Source: Patescibacteria group bacterium
GTDB lineage: Bacteria; Patescibacteriota; Patescibacteriia; JAGVFQ01
Reading direction: 5' to 3'
NCBI GenBank assembly: GCA_020057505.1
Contig: JAGVFQ010000019.1
Span: 1-44,109, forward strand
Length of the DNA: 44,109 nucleotides
In this document: one piece after another, positions 31,316 through 40,878 of the stretch
Position numbering within the stretch: position 1 is the first letter of the stretch
How the letters are laid out: the number at the start of each line of letters is the position of its first letter
Position numbers and translations under genes: made by a program
The notes under the pieces: generated by a model
Databases searched by the model: none
Told to the model about the DNA's origin: nothing
Seen by the model: the letters and a program-made list of their open reading frames with translations, nothing else

Positions 31316-32425
31316 TTAAATTTTTCTTATTGTTTCAACAATATATTCTATATTTTTCTCTGAAACTAAGGGATTAACAGGCAGAGATAAAACTTCCTCA
31401 CTGATTTTTTCAGCGATTGGAAAATCGCCCGCCTTATAGCCCATTTTAACAAAATACGAGTGTAAATGCAATGGTTTGGGATAAAAAATCGCGCTCCCGA
31501 TACCTTGCCCTTTTAAATACTGGATCAGATCATCTCTTTTCATTTTAAAGTCTTCAGTTACTCTAATAGTATATTGATGAAAAACGTGTTTATAATTTTC
31601 CTCTACTGTCGGAGTTATTATACCCTTAATATTTTTTAACCCCTCGGACAACATTATTGCGTTTTTAATTCTTTTTCTATTAAAATCTTCTATTTTTTTA
31701 AGCTGTTCCAGCCCAATAGCCGCGGCAATATTGGTCAAACGGTAATTATAACCTAAATCAAAATATTCATAACGCGCTTTCCCCGACTGGCCATGATGCC
31801 GGAACATTTTTATCGCCCCGGCGATATTTTCATCATTAGTAGTAACCATGCCGCCCTCGCCGGTAGCCATGTTTTTAGTGGCATAAAAAGAAAAACATCC
31901 CGCATTGGCGAAAGATCCGGCTTTTCTGCCATTAAATTCCGCGCCATGGGCTTGACAAGCGTCTTCAATGATTTTTAAATTATGTTTTTTGGCAAGCGCA
32001 TTAATCTTTTCTGCATCGTAAACCTGGCCATACAAATCAACAGGTAAAATTGCTTTGGTTTTTGGCGTAATTTTTTTTTCAATCTCGGCCGCGTTAATCT
32101 GAAAAGTTAAAGGGTTAATATCCGCGAAAACCGGCTTAGCTCCTTGCATTAAAATAGAATTGGCCGTAGCCACAAAAGTAAACGGCGAAGTGATCACCTC
32201 ATCGCCCTCTTTAATACCGCAAGCGTAAAGAGCGCTATGCAATGCCGCCGTGCCATTACTTACCGCCACGGCATATTTGGTCCCGCAAAATTGAGCAAAG
32301 TTTTGTTCAAACTCGGCGACTTTTTCTCCCTGCGCGATCATTCCTGATTTTAAAACATTAACTACTGCTTTAATCTCTTCCTTTCCGATAATCGGCTGGG
32401 AAATGTTTATTATTTTTTTGATCAT
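31316..32425 (-). CDS. DegT/DnrJ/EryC1 aminotransferase (WbpE-like)
   Basis: 369 residues of the PLP-dependent sugar aminotransferase family: FAQFCGTKYAVAVSNGTAAL, DEVITSPFTFVATANSI, EDACQAHGAEFNGR, and the PLP-lysine region FSFYATKNMATGEGGM. It ends with VFHQYTIRV and SLPVNP. Together with the next two genes it would make the 3-amino group of a UDP-2,3-diamino-uronic acid. A UDP-GlcNAc 6-dehydrogenase and the C2 epimerase (WbpI-type) are not in the window. Confidence 0.9.
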   Translation of the reverse strand: MIKKIINISQPIIGKEEIKAVVNVLKSGMIAQGEKVAEFEQNFAQFCGTKYAVAVSNGTAALHSALYACGIKEGDEVITSPFTFVATANSILMQGAKPVFADINPLTFQINAAEIEKKITPKTKAILPVDLYGQVYDAEKINALAKKHNLKIIEDACQAHGAEFNGRKAGSFANAGCFSFYATKNMATGEGGMVTTNDENIAGAIKMFRHHGQSGKARYEYFDLGYNYRLTNIAAAIGLEQLKKIEDFNRKRIKNAIMLSEGLKNIKGIITPTVEENYKHVFHQYTIRVTEDFKMKRDDLIQYLKGQGIGSAIFYPKPLHLHSYFVKMGYKAGDFPIAEKISEEVLSLPVNPLVSEKNIEYIVETIRKI

Positions 32426-32432
32426 AAAAATT

Positions 32433-33950
32433 TTATAACTTCTGGCATTTGATTAACATTGATACAAATCCTTTTTGAGAAGAAAAAAACTCTTCATGTT
32501 TTTTCTTTTCAACAAAATTCTTGAAAGGTATCTCTCGACCAATCAGCCGGAACGGATAAAAAATCCACTGGCTAAAAGCTTCATATAACCCCCCTCCAAT
32601 TTCGGCTGATTCGATTTGAAAATTATTTTTTTCGAAGAGCTTAATAATAAAATCAAGCTTATAATGACGATGCCCAAAAATAATCCAAAGCGGATCCAGT
32701 AATTGACTTAGAAAAAAATTCTTATAATTCTGGGTGGAAAAAATCAATTCTCCGCCGGGTTTTAGAACTCTTCGGATTTCTTGCAGCGCTTGCTCTTCGC
32801 TGCCGCGCGGCAAATGCTCAAGTACTTCAAACATAATCACCTTGTCGAATGAAGCATCTGGCTCTAGAATATCCAACGCAGAACCGTTCTTAAAGACCAC
32901 TCGGGGTAAATCGGGTAATTGCTTTTGACCTATAGTCGGGTCAATGCCGATAATTTCTTTATAGTCCTTTTCTTTGGTATAGATCAACTCCTCCATTAAA
33001 CCGTTTGAACAACCAATATCTAAAATTCTTTTTTCTCTCATATCGCCGCACCACAAAATTGATTTTTCCAGTCGCGCCGTCAGCCGCTCGTCTAATTGAT
33101 CGGAATATGGTGGAAAAATTTTTACTATATACCCAGCTGTAAGACCATAAACACTAACAATATAAATAATCGACTTCAAAAAAATAAAACCCAAAGCATG
33201 GACTGGATCGCCCGCGAGTAATTTTAAATTTCTTTTGGTAAAAAGATAGGAAGGGAAAAATTGTTTGGCAAAATCAGACTTATTATTTTTCTTCAGCCAA
33301 GAAGGAAAAGTTTTGCCATAGCGATAATATTTTCGCAAGGTAATAATAAAAGAAGTCGGCTCATGGTGAAAAATAACCGAACCAATCCGGCCGATTTTAT
33401 AATCACTCTTTTTAATTCGGAGAGACAAGTCAGAATCCTCACCGCCCCATAAGTTCTCATCCATTCCACCCATTGCTTCAAAAACCTCTCTCTTCATAAA
33501 GCGATTGGCTCGTTCTTGAAATTTATCGCCGTGAAACATTCTTCGTTCAAGAGCGCGGCATTTGGCCCAAAAAGTTTCACCAACAGAAACTTCCGGAACG
33601 ATTAAAACGTCATAATTGCCTTCCTCGGCCGTAAGAACAGCTTTCTCAATCAAATCAGGACTTAATTCCATATCAGAATCAATATGAAAGACATAAAATC
33701 CTTGAGCTAATTTGTTGCCGGCATTGCGCGCCTGAGCTACGCCGCGATTATCAAAAATTAATTTTATGCCCGCGAATTCCTTAATTATTTCCATCGTGCC
33801 GTCGGTGCTTGGGCCGTTTTTGTTGCCATCGTTCACGATGATTTCAATATTCAAATAAGTCTGGCAAACGCAAGACTGGAGACATTTTCTAATTGTCCCG
33901 GCCACATTGAGCGTCGGAATAATAATAGAAACTAACGGTTTGTCAGACAT
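32433..33950 (-). CDS. GT2 glycosyltransferase - SAM-methyltransferase fusion
   Basis: 505 residues from ATG 33950 (MSDKPLVSIIIPTLN), one base after the stop of the preceding gene; an upstream ATG at 33971 would overlap that gene. The GT2 domain (1-240) has IVNDGNKN, VFHIDSDMELSPDLI and LWGGEDSDLSLRIKKS. Two hydrophobic stretches follow (about 250-280). The methyltransferase domain (300-505) has RILDIGCSNGLMEELI, GIDPTIG, MFEVLEHLPRGSEEQALQEI and RVLKPGGELIFSTQN. One protein could add a sugar and methylate it. This is the second GT2-methyltransferase fusion in the locus, without the kinase of the first. Confidence 0.88.
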   Translation of the reverse strand: MSDKPLVSIIIPTLNVAGTIRKCLQSCVCQTYLNIEIIVNDGNKNGPSTDGTMEIIKEFAGIKLIFDNRGVAQARNAGNKLAQGFYVFHIDSDMELSPDLIEKAVLTAEEGNYDVLIVPEVSVGETFWAKCRALERRMFHGDKFQERANRFMKREVFEAMGGMDENLWGGEDSDLSLRIKKSDYKIGRIGSVIFHHEPTSFIITLRKYYRYGKTFPSWLKKNNKSDFAKQFFPSYLFTKRNLKLLAGDPVHALGFIFLKSIIYIVSVYGLTAGYIVKIFPPYSDQLDERLTARLEKSILWCGDMREKRILDIGCSNGLMEELIYTKEKDYKEIIGIDPTIGQKQLPDLPRVVFKNGSALDILEPDASFDKVIMFEVLEHLPRGSEEQALQEIRRVLKPGGELIFSTQNYKNFFLSQLLDPLWIIFGHRHYKLDFIIKLFEKNNFQIESAEIGGGLYEAFSQWIFYPFRLIGREIPFKNFVEKKKHEEFFSSQKGFVSMLIKCQKL

Positions 33951-33951
33951 A

Positions 33952-34770
33952 TTATTTTTTATAAATACCAATTAAATCGCCGGCCAAGGCTGGTAAATAC
34001 CAAAAAATTTTATCATACAAATTCCAAAATTTTGGCCAAGGAAATCTCTGTCTTGAAGTCCAGCCAATGCAGCCATAAACTTTAAAACTGAATTTTTTCA
34101 AATCTCGCACGGTAAATATTCGATAATGATCTTCTTCAGTATGGACTATGCTCGCTTTAGCTTCTCTCATCGCCCGGCCATAGGCTAAATTTCTCATCAA
34201 AGCAACTAATTGATTGCTATCATTCGGCACTTCAATAATAATATTCCGGGGCGATAAATTATTAATAAAAAAATTAATTACCGCGTCCGATTCTTCCTTG
34301 GGCAAATGCTCTAACATGGAGGCGCATAAAATCAAACTCAAAACATTTTTCTTGAGAGGAATATCGCGGGCATCAGCAACAAAAAAATATCGTCCCGGCA
34401 GCTCATATTTTTTTCGAGTCTCCTTAACATAGAAAGGAGAAATATCAAAAGAGATTAAATCGCCCAAGAAGTAATTATTATAAGCGCCTAGGCCGCAACC
34501 GGCGTCGAGCGCCATAGTCCCATGCGCAGTATATTTTTTAATCAAATCTCCAACTCTTGGAGTGCTTTCATTATAAATGTCACGATAATCAGTCAAATCC
34601 CACTGATTCAAAATTTCCGCCTGACGTTCGGGCCTGACCAAAATTGGTATTCCATCTTTTATCGGATAGCTTGCCCCGCAACCGTTGCAAGCAATTTTAT
34701 CATTACCCATTTCCAAACTTTCTCCTCCGCAAACAAGACATTTTAGATATGTTAAAATTTGTTTTTCCAT
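33952..34770 (-). CDS. SAM-methyltransferase with Trm112-like zinc ribbon
   Basis: 272 residues. The N-terminal Trm112-like segment has CLVC and CNGC (C11, C14, C28, C31) and ASYPIKDGIPILVRPE. The methyltransferase core has ALDAGCGLGAYNNYFLG, ISFDISPFYVKE and LCASMLEHLPKEESDAV. Small gaps (one to two bases) tie it to both neighbours. Probably acts on a glycan or its carrier lipid; the acceptor is unknown. Confidence 0.87.
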   Translation of the reverse strand: MEKQILTYLKCLVCGGESLEMGNDKIACNGCGASYPIKDGIPILVRPERQAEILNQWDLTDYRDIYNESTPRVGDLIKKYTAHGTMALDAGCGLGAYNNYFLGDLISFDISPFYVKETRKKYELPGRYFFVADARDIPLKKNVLSLILCASMLEHLPKEESDAVINFFINNLSPRNIIIEVPNDSNQLVALMRNLAYGRAMREAKASIVHTEEDHYRIFTVRDLKKFSFKVYGCIGWTSRQRFPWPKFWNLYDKIFWYLPALAGDLIGIYKK

Positions 34771-34772
34771 AA

Positions 34773-35885
34773 TTAATAATTTTTTAGTATTTTAAAAAAT
34801 CCATCCGCGGTCTTGTCCCAGCTTAATTCTTTCGTCCGTTCCCAGCCATTTCTCTGTATTTTATCATATAACTCTTTATCAACCAATAATTTATAGAAAT
34901 TGCGCGCCAATTCGCGAGGAATATTCTTTTGGCAAACAAAGCCTGTTTCTTCGTTTATTGTCGAATCCCGAAGTCCCGGTATATTATAAACCACTGCCGG
35001 CGTGCCGCAGGCGTTCGCTTCGGTCACCACCAATCCCCAGCCTTCGCGGATTGATGTCATCGAAACCAGATGCGCTTTTTTAAGCAAATTAATTTTTTGT
35101 TCCGCCGTAGTCCTGCCCCAAAACTTTACTTTATCTTCAAAATTATTTGCTTTAATATAATTTTTTATTTTTTGAACATAATCAGGGTAACCATCACCCG
35201 CGAGCCATAGCTTAGCGCTCGGAATTTTTTTCTGCAATTCGTAAAAACCTTTCACCACTTCTTCCACTCTTTTCATCGGCCGCATAAAGCCAAAGTATAA
35301 TATAGTGGGGTCTTTCTCCTTCTCTTGATTAACCTCCGTGAGACTTTCCACTGGCGCGAAATTGATCGCCATGGGAATAATAAAAATATTTTTTTCTTTA
35401 AAACCATATTTAATTAAACCTCTCCTAGTTGATTCTGATTCAGTGATAATAACCTTGTTGCGATATAATAGCCAAAGCCAAATCGGCTCCAAAATATAAC
35501 CAATTATATTTAAAGGAAAAAATAATTCATAAAACCAAATCTCCCGCGTTAATTGGAAAATCAAAACCGAAACTTTCTCTTTGGCATAGAGCGGCGTAAA
35601 AAACGGCACAGCGTTTATTTCGTCAATTATCAAATCAAACTTACCCGCTAAATTCTTTCTATAATATTGATAAGCTTGCCAATAGACTGTCCAGCGATTG
35701 CCAACTCTGATTATTTCTACGCCTTCAACTGTTTCTTTCGGCAGTGAGCCGGGAAATTGCGGGACAACAAGAGTCACTTCATGTCCGGCCTTGACCCAGC
35801 ACCTAGTGCATTCTTCGGTCACCCGCTCCGCGCCACCGGCGTAAGAATTCTTTAAATCTTTAAAATTAAAAATCAGTATCTTCAT
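34773..35885 (-). CDS. GT4 family glycosyltransferase
   Basis: 370 residues, GT-B fold. It starts MKILIFNFKDLKNSYAGGAE followed by RVTEECTRCWVKAGHEVTLV, the acceptor-side glycine-rich loop. The C-terminal domain has TILYFGFMRPMKRVEEVVKG, LWLAGDGYPDYVQK and SIREGWGLVVTEANACGTPA with the conserved E-x7-E pair of the GT4 family. Likely a mannosyl- or related transferase; GDP-mannose 4,6-dehydratase is the neighbouring gene, so a deoxyhexose donor is possible. Confidence 0.9.
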   Translation of the reverse strand: MKILIFNFKDLKNSYAGGAERVTEECTRCWVKAGHEVTLVVPQFPGSLPKETVEGVEIIRVGNRWTVYWQAYQYYRKNLAGKFDLIIDEINAVPFFTPLYAKEKVSVLIFQLTREIWFYELFFPLNIIGYILEPIWLWLLYRNKVIITESESTRRGLIKYGFKEKNIFIIPMAINFAPVESLTEVNQEKEKDPTILYFGFMRPMKRVEEVVKGFYELQKKIPSAKLWLAGDGYPDYVQKIKNYIKANNFEDKVKFWGRTTAEQKINLLKKAHLVSMTSIREGWGLVVTEANACGTPAVVYNIPGLRDSTINEETGFVCQKNIPRELARNFYKLLVDKELYDKIQRNGWERTKELSWDKTADGFFKILKNY

Positions 35886-35895
35886 ATTTTCCTGC

Positions 35896-35960
35896 TAAAA
35901 TACGAAAAATATTTTTAATTAGTTTCGGATTTTTCGTAACGTTTCGTAATTTCGTAGAGT
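35896..35960. repeat. TTCGTA-type repeat between gmd and the GT4 gene
   Basis: Contains an arm (35927-35957) closely matching 608-638, the arm framing the GxxExxY gene, plus a short opposite arm ATACGAAAAAT. This may be an empty or solo version of that repeat. Confidence 0.65.
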
Positions 35961-35966
35961 TATCTG

Positions 35967-36935
35967 TTATTTCTTTAAATTCTCTAATATTTTTATGTCG
36001 GCATCCACCATCATCTTCGCCAGCTCCTCAAAAGAAACTTTCGCCTGCCAGCCGAGAACCTGCTTGGCTTTGCTCGCGTCGGCAATGAGCGAATCAACAT
36101 CCGCCGGACGAATAAAATTCGGATCAGTCTCAATATAATCCTCAAAATTCAAACCGACATGGAGAAAAGCCGCGCGGCAAAAATCACGGACCGAATGCGA
36201 GACACCCGTGCCGATAACAAAATCATCGGCCCTATCCTGCTGCAGCATCATCCAAGCCGCTTCCACGTAATCGCCGGCAAAGCCCCAATCACGCTTGGCT
36301 TCCAAATTTCCCAATTTTAATTTTTGCGCCAACCCAAGCTTGATTTTGGCCACGCCGTGAGAAATTTTTCTTGTGACAAATTCTAATCCGCGCCTAGGTG
36401 ATTCATGATTAAATAATATTCCGGAACAATTAAACATATTATAACTCTCGCGATAATTGACCGTAATATAATGGCCATAAACCTTGGCCACGCCATAAGG
36501 GCTCCGCGGATAAAAAGGCGTTAACTCGTTTTGCGGCGTTGCCCGTACTTTGCCGAACATTTCCGATGATGAAGCTTGATAAAATCTCGCTGGTGTATCC
36601 AAACGCCGGATAGCTTCAAGAACCCTGGTTACGCCCAAGGCGGTAAATTCTCCCGTCAAGACAGGCTGATTCCAGGAAGTAGGCACAAAAGACTGCGCGG
36701 CCAGATTGTAAACCTCATCCGGCTTGGCTTTTTCCAAAGCTTCATTCAATGAGCTTTGATCCAGCAAATCGCCCTGCAAAAACTCTATCTCATCTTTAAC
36801 GTGGTTTATCCTTTCCAAATTTTCTTGGCTTGACCGACGAATTAGCCCATAAACTTTGTAATCTTTTTTTAATAAAAATTCGGCCAGATAAGAGCCGTCT
36901 TGGCCGGTAATGCCGGTAATTAACGCTTTTTTCAT
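35967..36935 (-). CDS. gmd: GDP-mannose 4,6-dehydratase
   Basis: 322 residues of the short-chain dehydrogenase/reductase superfamily: [19 protein letters not shown] for NADP binding, [38 protein letters not shown], the catalytic [18 protein letters not shown] (Tyr-x3-Lys) and [20 protein letters not shown], followed by [12 protein letters not shown]. It converts GDP-mannose to GDP-4-keto-6-deoxymannose, the entry to GDP-fucose, GDP-rhamnose, perosamine and similar sugars. No second-step reductase or epimerase is in the window. Confidence 0.95.
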   Translation of the reverse strand: MKKALITGITGQDGSYLAEFLLKKDYKVYGLIRRSSQENLERINHVKDEIEFLQGDLLDQSSLNEALEKAKPDEVYNLAAQSFVPTSWNQPVLTGEFTALGVTRVLEAIRRLDTPARFYQASSSEMFGKVRATPQNELTPFYPRSPYGVAKVYGHYITVNYRESYNMFNCSGILFNHESPRRGLEFVTRKISHGVAKIKLGLAQKLKLGNLEAKRDWGFAGDYVEAAWMMLQQDRADDFVIGTGVSHSVRDFCRAAFLHVGLNFEDYIETDPNFIRPADVDSLIADASKAKQVLGWQAKVSFEELAKMMVDADIKILENLKK

Positions 36936-36953
36936 ATAAATATTATGGATTAA

Positions 36954-37757
36954 TTATTTTTGAGCTTCTATAAGTAAACCGTTTCCTCTGTCTTTATTAT
37001 ATATATCAACAAGAGAAATAAACAACAACAAAGGAAAAAATAAAGCGGCAATAGGATAAAAACTCAATAATATTTGATTGATCTCCCAGCACCAAGAAGC
37101 CACCCGGCCAAAAGTTTCCTGCACGCTGATATTTTTAAAATTGTTTTTTTCAAGCATCTGGCTGATTTCTTCTTTAGTATATCCTTCGCGCACGTGCGTC
37201 TCATAGGTCCATTGCTTTAAATTTTTAAAATGGCGCAGTTGATTTTTCTGTGGCAGATGCAGAACGAGATATCCGCATGGCTTAAGCGCGAGAAAAAAAT
37301 TATTTATCGCCGATCGATCGTCTTCCACGTGTTCCAAAACATCCTGCGAACAGATTAAATCATATTTATTTTCGCCCAAATTTTTCGTAATATCACCCGC
37401 GAAAAAATTAATATTTTTTATATCCAAACCTTTCTTTACTTTTTCGGAAGATTGGATATTCTTCTCATCAATATCGCAAGCGTCAATCGTCGCTAGCGGG
37501 TATCTTCGCGCGAGCCAAATTGTCGTTGTGCCAATACCCGAGCCGGCTTCAAGAATATTTTTAAAATCTTTATCCCGAAGCGCGCGCCTCAAATGCGCGG
37601 CGCGGATTCTCAAACCTAATTCGGGCAAACCGAATATTCTCACGTAAATTTTAATCAACGGCTCTAATATTTTTTTGATCTTGCTTTTTTTATGAAAATT
37701 CTCTTCGGCAATCGCGAGAGGTATTTCCAAAAAATCAGCATATTCGCTCCCAAACAT
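36954..37757 (-). CDS. SAM-methyltransferase
   Basis: 267 residues: ILEAGSGIGTTTIWLARRYP as the SAM loop, IDACDIDEKN, CSQDVLEHVEDDRSAINNFF and LKPCGYLVLHLPQK. The C-terminus has a hydrophobic stretch (LLSFYPIAALFFPLLLFISL) that could associate with the membrane. It is separated by five bases from the GT2 gene before it. It belongs to the many methyltransferases of this locus. Acceptor unknown. Confidence 0.87.
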   Translation of the reverse strand: MFGSEYADFLEIPLAIAEENFHKKSKIKKILEPLIKIYVRIFGLPELGLRIRAAHLRRALRDKDFKNILEAGSGIGTTTIWLARRYPLATIDACDIDEKNIQSSEKVKKGLDIKNINFFAGDITKNLGENKYDLICSQDVLEHVEDDRSAINNFFLALKPCGYLVLHLPQKNQLRHFKNLKQWTYETHVREGYTKEEISQMLEKNNFKNISVQETFGRVASWCWEINQILLSFYPIAALFFPLLLFISLVDIYNKDRGNGLLIEAQK

Positions 37758-37762
37758 AAATT

Positions 37763-38503
37763 TTATTTCTTTAAAGAATTTCTGAGTCTTCTGAATTCTT
37801 TTAAATAATTAAAAGTCATTTCGATAATCGAGCCGCGGCTTTTGCGGCCGCCAAAATTATGTTCCTTCCAAATTACGGCTAACTCTTTTATTTTATAACC
37901 GCCCTTTTCTGCGAGAAGAACGAGCTCTGTATCAAATGTCCAGCTCATATTCTTTATTAATGGCACTATTTCGTTTAAGACTCTTCGATTAATACCCTTG
38001 AATCCGCAAGCGGTGTCATGAGCCATAACCCTAAAATATATTCTCAAAATAAACGCCAAAATTCGGGAAATAATCTTTCTTACAAACGGCCGACTGACCT
38101 TTGATTCGAGCAAATGCCGCGAGCCGATTGTCACATCATTACCTCCTTCAATCGATTCAACTAACTTAGTAAAAGCACTCAAGTCGGTGGCCAAATCCGC
38201 ATCCATAAAGATATTAATATCAGCCGGAAAAGCCTGCCATGCCTTGATTACTCCCAAACCTTTACCCTTTTGATTTAAAAAATAATATTTTATTTTATCA
38301 GAGCTCGCCGCCAGTTCTTTGGCGATAACCGCGGTCTGATCATTGGAGTTATTATCAGAAATAATTATTGACCAATCATAATTATCAAAATTATTTTTCA
38401 AATATTCCAAAATCTCCAGTATATTTTTTCTTAATACTTTTTCTTCATTATAAACCGGCACGACAACGGAAATTATTTTAGATTTTATTTCCTCTCCTGG
38501 CAT
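37763..38503 (-). CDS. GT2 glycosyltransferase, dolichyl/polyprenyl-phosphate sugar synthase type
   Basis: 246 residues, GT-A fold: ISVVVPVYNEEKVLRKNILE, IIISDNNSNDQTAVIA, DINIFMDADLATDLSAF with the D-x-D metal site, TIGSRHL, and DTACGFKGINRRV. This pattern is that of polyprenyl-phosphate glucose/mannose synthases (DPM1/Alg5-like), which make the lipid-linked sugars that GT-C enzymes use outside the membrane, so it fits the three GT-C-like proteins in the locus. It overlaps the flippase gene by 26 bases. Confidence 0.88.
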   Translation of the reverse strand: MPGEEIKSKIISVVVPVYNEEKVLRKNILEILEYLKNNFDNYDWSIIISDNNSNDQTAVIAKELAASSDKIKYYFLNQKGKGLGVIKAWQAFPADINIFMDADLATDLSAFTKLVESIEGGNDVTIGSRHLLESKVSRPFVRKIISRILAFILRIYFRVMAHDTACGFKGINRRVLNEIVPLIKNMSWTFDTELVLLAEKGGYKIKELAVIWKEHNFGGRKSRGSIIEMTFNYLKEFRRLRNSLKK

Positions 38504-39749
38504 AAAAAATATAATATAAAATATATGCTAACAAAAGATAAAGCATCACGCCATTCATTATATAAATAATCTGATTGATGTTTTGATGAAAAAAATAAAT
38601 TAGAATGATTTGCAGCAAGATACCCGAACCCAATAAATAAATATGCTTAAGTTTGTGTATCGAAAGCATATATTGGGCTAATAGATTTACGAGAGAAAAA
38701 AGAAACATTGCAAGCCCGAACCAGCTGAGATAAGGCGCTATAGCCAAATACTTTGATCCTATTAATATTTTGACAATCTGCTCCGGCAAAACACTATAAA
38801 AAAATAATAGGGAGACGGAAATTAAACTGACTAAAATTAGAGAATCTCTTAAAATCAAATTATGATTGCCGTTTTTTTTGTGCGCTTCCGCCGCCATAGG
38901 AAACATTACGGCAATGATAATACCCGTAGCAAAAATAATTACTCGGCCCAGGATAGATAGAGCGCCGTATTGGCCAGCCACGTCAGGCGATAAAAAGTGC
39001 TTCACCATTATTACGTCTATACTATAATACAACGTGATAAATAGCAAAAGAAAAAAAGAAGGCACAAAAAAATTAAAAACCTCTTTAATTTCCGGCCTTT
39101 CAAAAATAAAATCTTTTTCTTTATATTCAAAAATGTCTTTTAAAAAAAATAACACCAGAGAATAACCAGCAAATAAAGACAAGAATATCGCCGCCATGGC
39201 GCCATTGAGACCGAGCCCAATTTTCACGAGCGCGATAACGATCAGTAATTTGGCGATAACCTCGACAATTCCGCTGATAGATATCTCTTTAAAAGCCTGC
39301 AGGCCCTGCAGTATCCCTTTATTCAAAGTATAAGACAGGGTAAAAACCAACGTCAGACCCAAAATCATCACCGCGAGTGTTGATTCTATTTTAAGGAAGT
39401 TGGCGACCTCGCCGCTAAAGAGAATAAAAAATAAAAATAAAATAAACCCCAAGAAAAATAATCCGCGATTAGCCGACTTTAATAAAGCGTGAATTTTGCC
39501 AAAATTATTTTCCGCTTTATAACCGGCGACGAATTTAACAACCACAAGCATGAGCGCGCTTGATGGTATGGAAATCAAATAAAAAACGGAGATCAATGAT
39601 TCAAAAGAACCGAAAGAAGCGACATCAAGCATTCTCCCCAGAATCAGATGAAAAAAATAATTACCGAAACTAATGAGTATTGTTCCGATGGAAAAAATAA
39701 AACTGTTTTTTACCATCTGATTAGAACTGATTTTTGATAAAATAGTCAT
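38478..39749 (-). CDS. Wzx-like polysaccharide flippase (MOP superfamily)
   Basis: 423 residues with about twelve hydrophobic helices. It starts KNSFIFSIGTILISFGNYFF and continues LGRMLDVASFGSFESLISVF, the recognisable N-terminal signature of Wzx/RfbX-type exporters that flip lipid-linked oligosaccharides across the membrane. The C-terminal part ends in alternating hydrophobic segments and a short basic tail. It is the first gene of the long run, directly after a promoter at 39801-39828, so the transporter may be made first. The polymer exported is not known. Confidence 0.87.
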   Translation of the reverse strand: MTILSKISSNQMVKNSFIFSIGTILISFGNYFFHLILGRMLDVASFGSFESLISVFYLISIPSSALMLVVVKFVAGYKAENNFGKIHALLKSANRGLFFLGFILFLFFILFSGEVANFLKIESTLAVMILGLTLVFTLSYTLNKGILQGLQAFKEISISGIVEVIAKLLIVIALVKIGLGLNGAMAAIFLSLFAGYSLVLFFLKDIFEYKEKDFIFERPEIKEVFNFFVPSFFLLLFITLYYSIDVIMVKHFLSPDVAGQYGALSILGRVIIFATGIIIAVMFPMAAEAHKKNGNHNLILRDSLILVSLISVSLLFFYSVLPEQIVKILIGSKYLAIAPYLSWFGLAMFLFSLVNLLAQYMLSIHKLKHIYLLGSGILLQIILIYFFHQNINQIIYIMNGVMLYLLLAYILYYIFYARRGNKI

Positions 39750-39800
39750 CAGAAAAACAATAATATAAAATTCTTAGAAGATAACTAGATATGCGTTTTA

Positions 39801-39828
39801 GTTATAATAAAATCAAATTTAATATCAA
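39801..39828 (-). promoter_or_regulatory. Promoter of the glycan operon
   Basis: TTGATA, a 16-base spacer and TATAAC on the minus strand, about 50 bases before the flippase start. Confidence 0.55.
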
Positions 39829-39833
39829 CTAGT

Positions 39834-39860
39834 CCGCTGAAGCCGTAGCGAAGGCGGATT
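39834..39860. repeat. Short palindromic repeat (TCCGC...GCGGA)
   Basis: TCCGCTGAAGCC...GCGAAGGCGGA type; related to the core of the larger repeat at 40879-41021. It separates the glycan operon from the PfkB gene. Confidence 0.55.
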
Positions 39861-39862
39861 AA

Positions 39863-40810
39863 TTAAATCTTTACCTCGGCACCAAAGTTAGTGCGATAAC
39901 GCTCTCGGAATTCTTTTAAGCTATAGCTATGCTCCTGCGTGCCATAATATTCCACCGGGTAAACCGCCGCGAGCGAACCAAGGTTGCCGCATTCTTCAAG
40001 AGATAAATTATTAATCAAGCCTTTGATAAAACCGGCGCGATAAGCGTCGCCCGCCCCAGTCGGATCAACAATTTTTTTCGCTTTGACCGGCCTAATCTTT
40101 ATAGTTTCAGTTTTGATTTTAATCAATGAACCCTGGCTACCAAGAGTGATAATGAAAATTCCCGCGCTTTTTACTAGTTGATTAAGAGCCAAATTAGTTG
40201 TTTTAAAAATTAATTCTTGCTCATAATCATTGCCGATCACCACCTTGGCGTATTTTATCGCTTTCATTAATTCACTTTTGGAAAAAGTCGGCAGTTGCTG
40301 CCCCGGATCAAAAATATATTCAATGCCAAACTTTATGTAATCGCTGATTTTTCTCATCATACCCTCTTTGTTTTCCGGCGAAATAATGGCAAGCACCTTT
40401 CCTTTGTATTTATTCAATTCGGCCGCATTCAACAAATTAAAATCAATCATCGAACCGGGGTGAAAACCGGTTATTTGATTATCATCTTTATCGGTCATGA
40501 TATAGGCGCTCGCGGTTTTTTCTTTTTTTACAATTTTAATTTTTGAATAATTTATTTTATTTTTTTTCCACCAAGCAAAATAATTCTTTTTATCCTCGCC
40601 GATGGTGGCGATAACTAAAGGATCTTCGCCGAGCAATTTCAAACTATAAGCGATGTTGCCAGCCGTACCGCCAAAATTTTCCCTGATGCCGTTGATTAGA
40701 AAACTAACGCTCAGTTTGTGAATTTTATCCGGCAAAATATGGTCTTTAAAAAATCCCGGAAAATCCATAATCCGGTCATAAGAAATTGATCCTGAAACGA
40801 GTATCTTCAT
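39863..40810 (-). CDS. PfkB family carbohydrate/nucleoside kinase
   Basis: 315 residues of the ribokinase fold: start KILVSGSISYDRIMDFPGFF, NFGGTAGNIAYSLKLLGEDP (sugar-binding Gly-Gly motif), GDKKN-type lid, and the ATP/catalytic signature DPTGAGDAYRAGFIKGL near residue 250. It phosphorylates a sugar or nucleoside with ATP. The start region resembles adenosine-kinase-like members, but the substrate cannot be fixed from sequence. It is a lone gene between the glycan operon and leuS. Confidence 0.88.
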   Translation of the reverse strand: MKILVSGSISYDRIMDFPGFFKDHILPDKIHKLSVSFLINGIRENFGGTAGNIAYSLKLLGEDPLVIATIGEDKKNYFAWWKKNKINYSKIKIVKKEKTASAYIMTDKDDNQITGFHPGSMIDFNLLNAAELNKYKGKVLAIISPENKEGMMRKISDYIKFGIEYIFDPGQQLPTFSKSELMKAIKYAKVVIGNDYEQELIFKTTNLALNQLVKSAGIFIITLGSQGSLIKIKTETIKIRPVKAKKIVDPTGAGDAYRAGFIKGLINNLSLEECGNLGSLAAVYPVEYYGTQEHSYSLKEFRERYRTNFGAEVKI

Positions 40811-40878
40811 ATAGTTTAGATGCTAATAATGCGAATTAATATAATCCGAATTTCAAATCCATCTTAATGACGCTTTTT

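Noticed and set aside
33951-33971. Earlier start for the GT2-methyltransferase fusion
   Set aside because: It would overlap the preceding methyltransferase gene; ATG 33950 directly after that stop gives the normal GT2 beginning.
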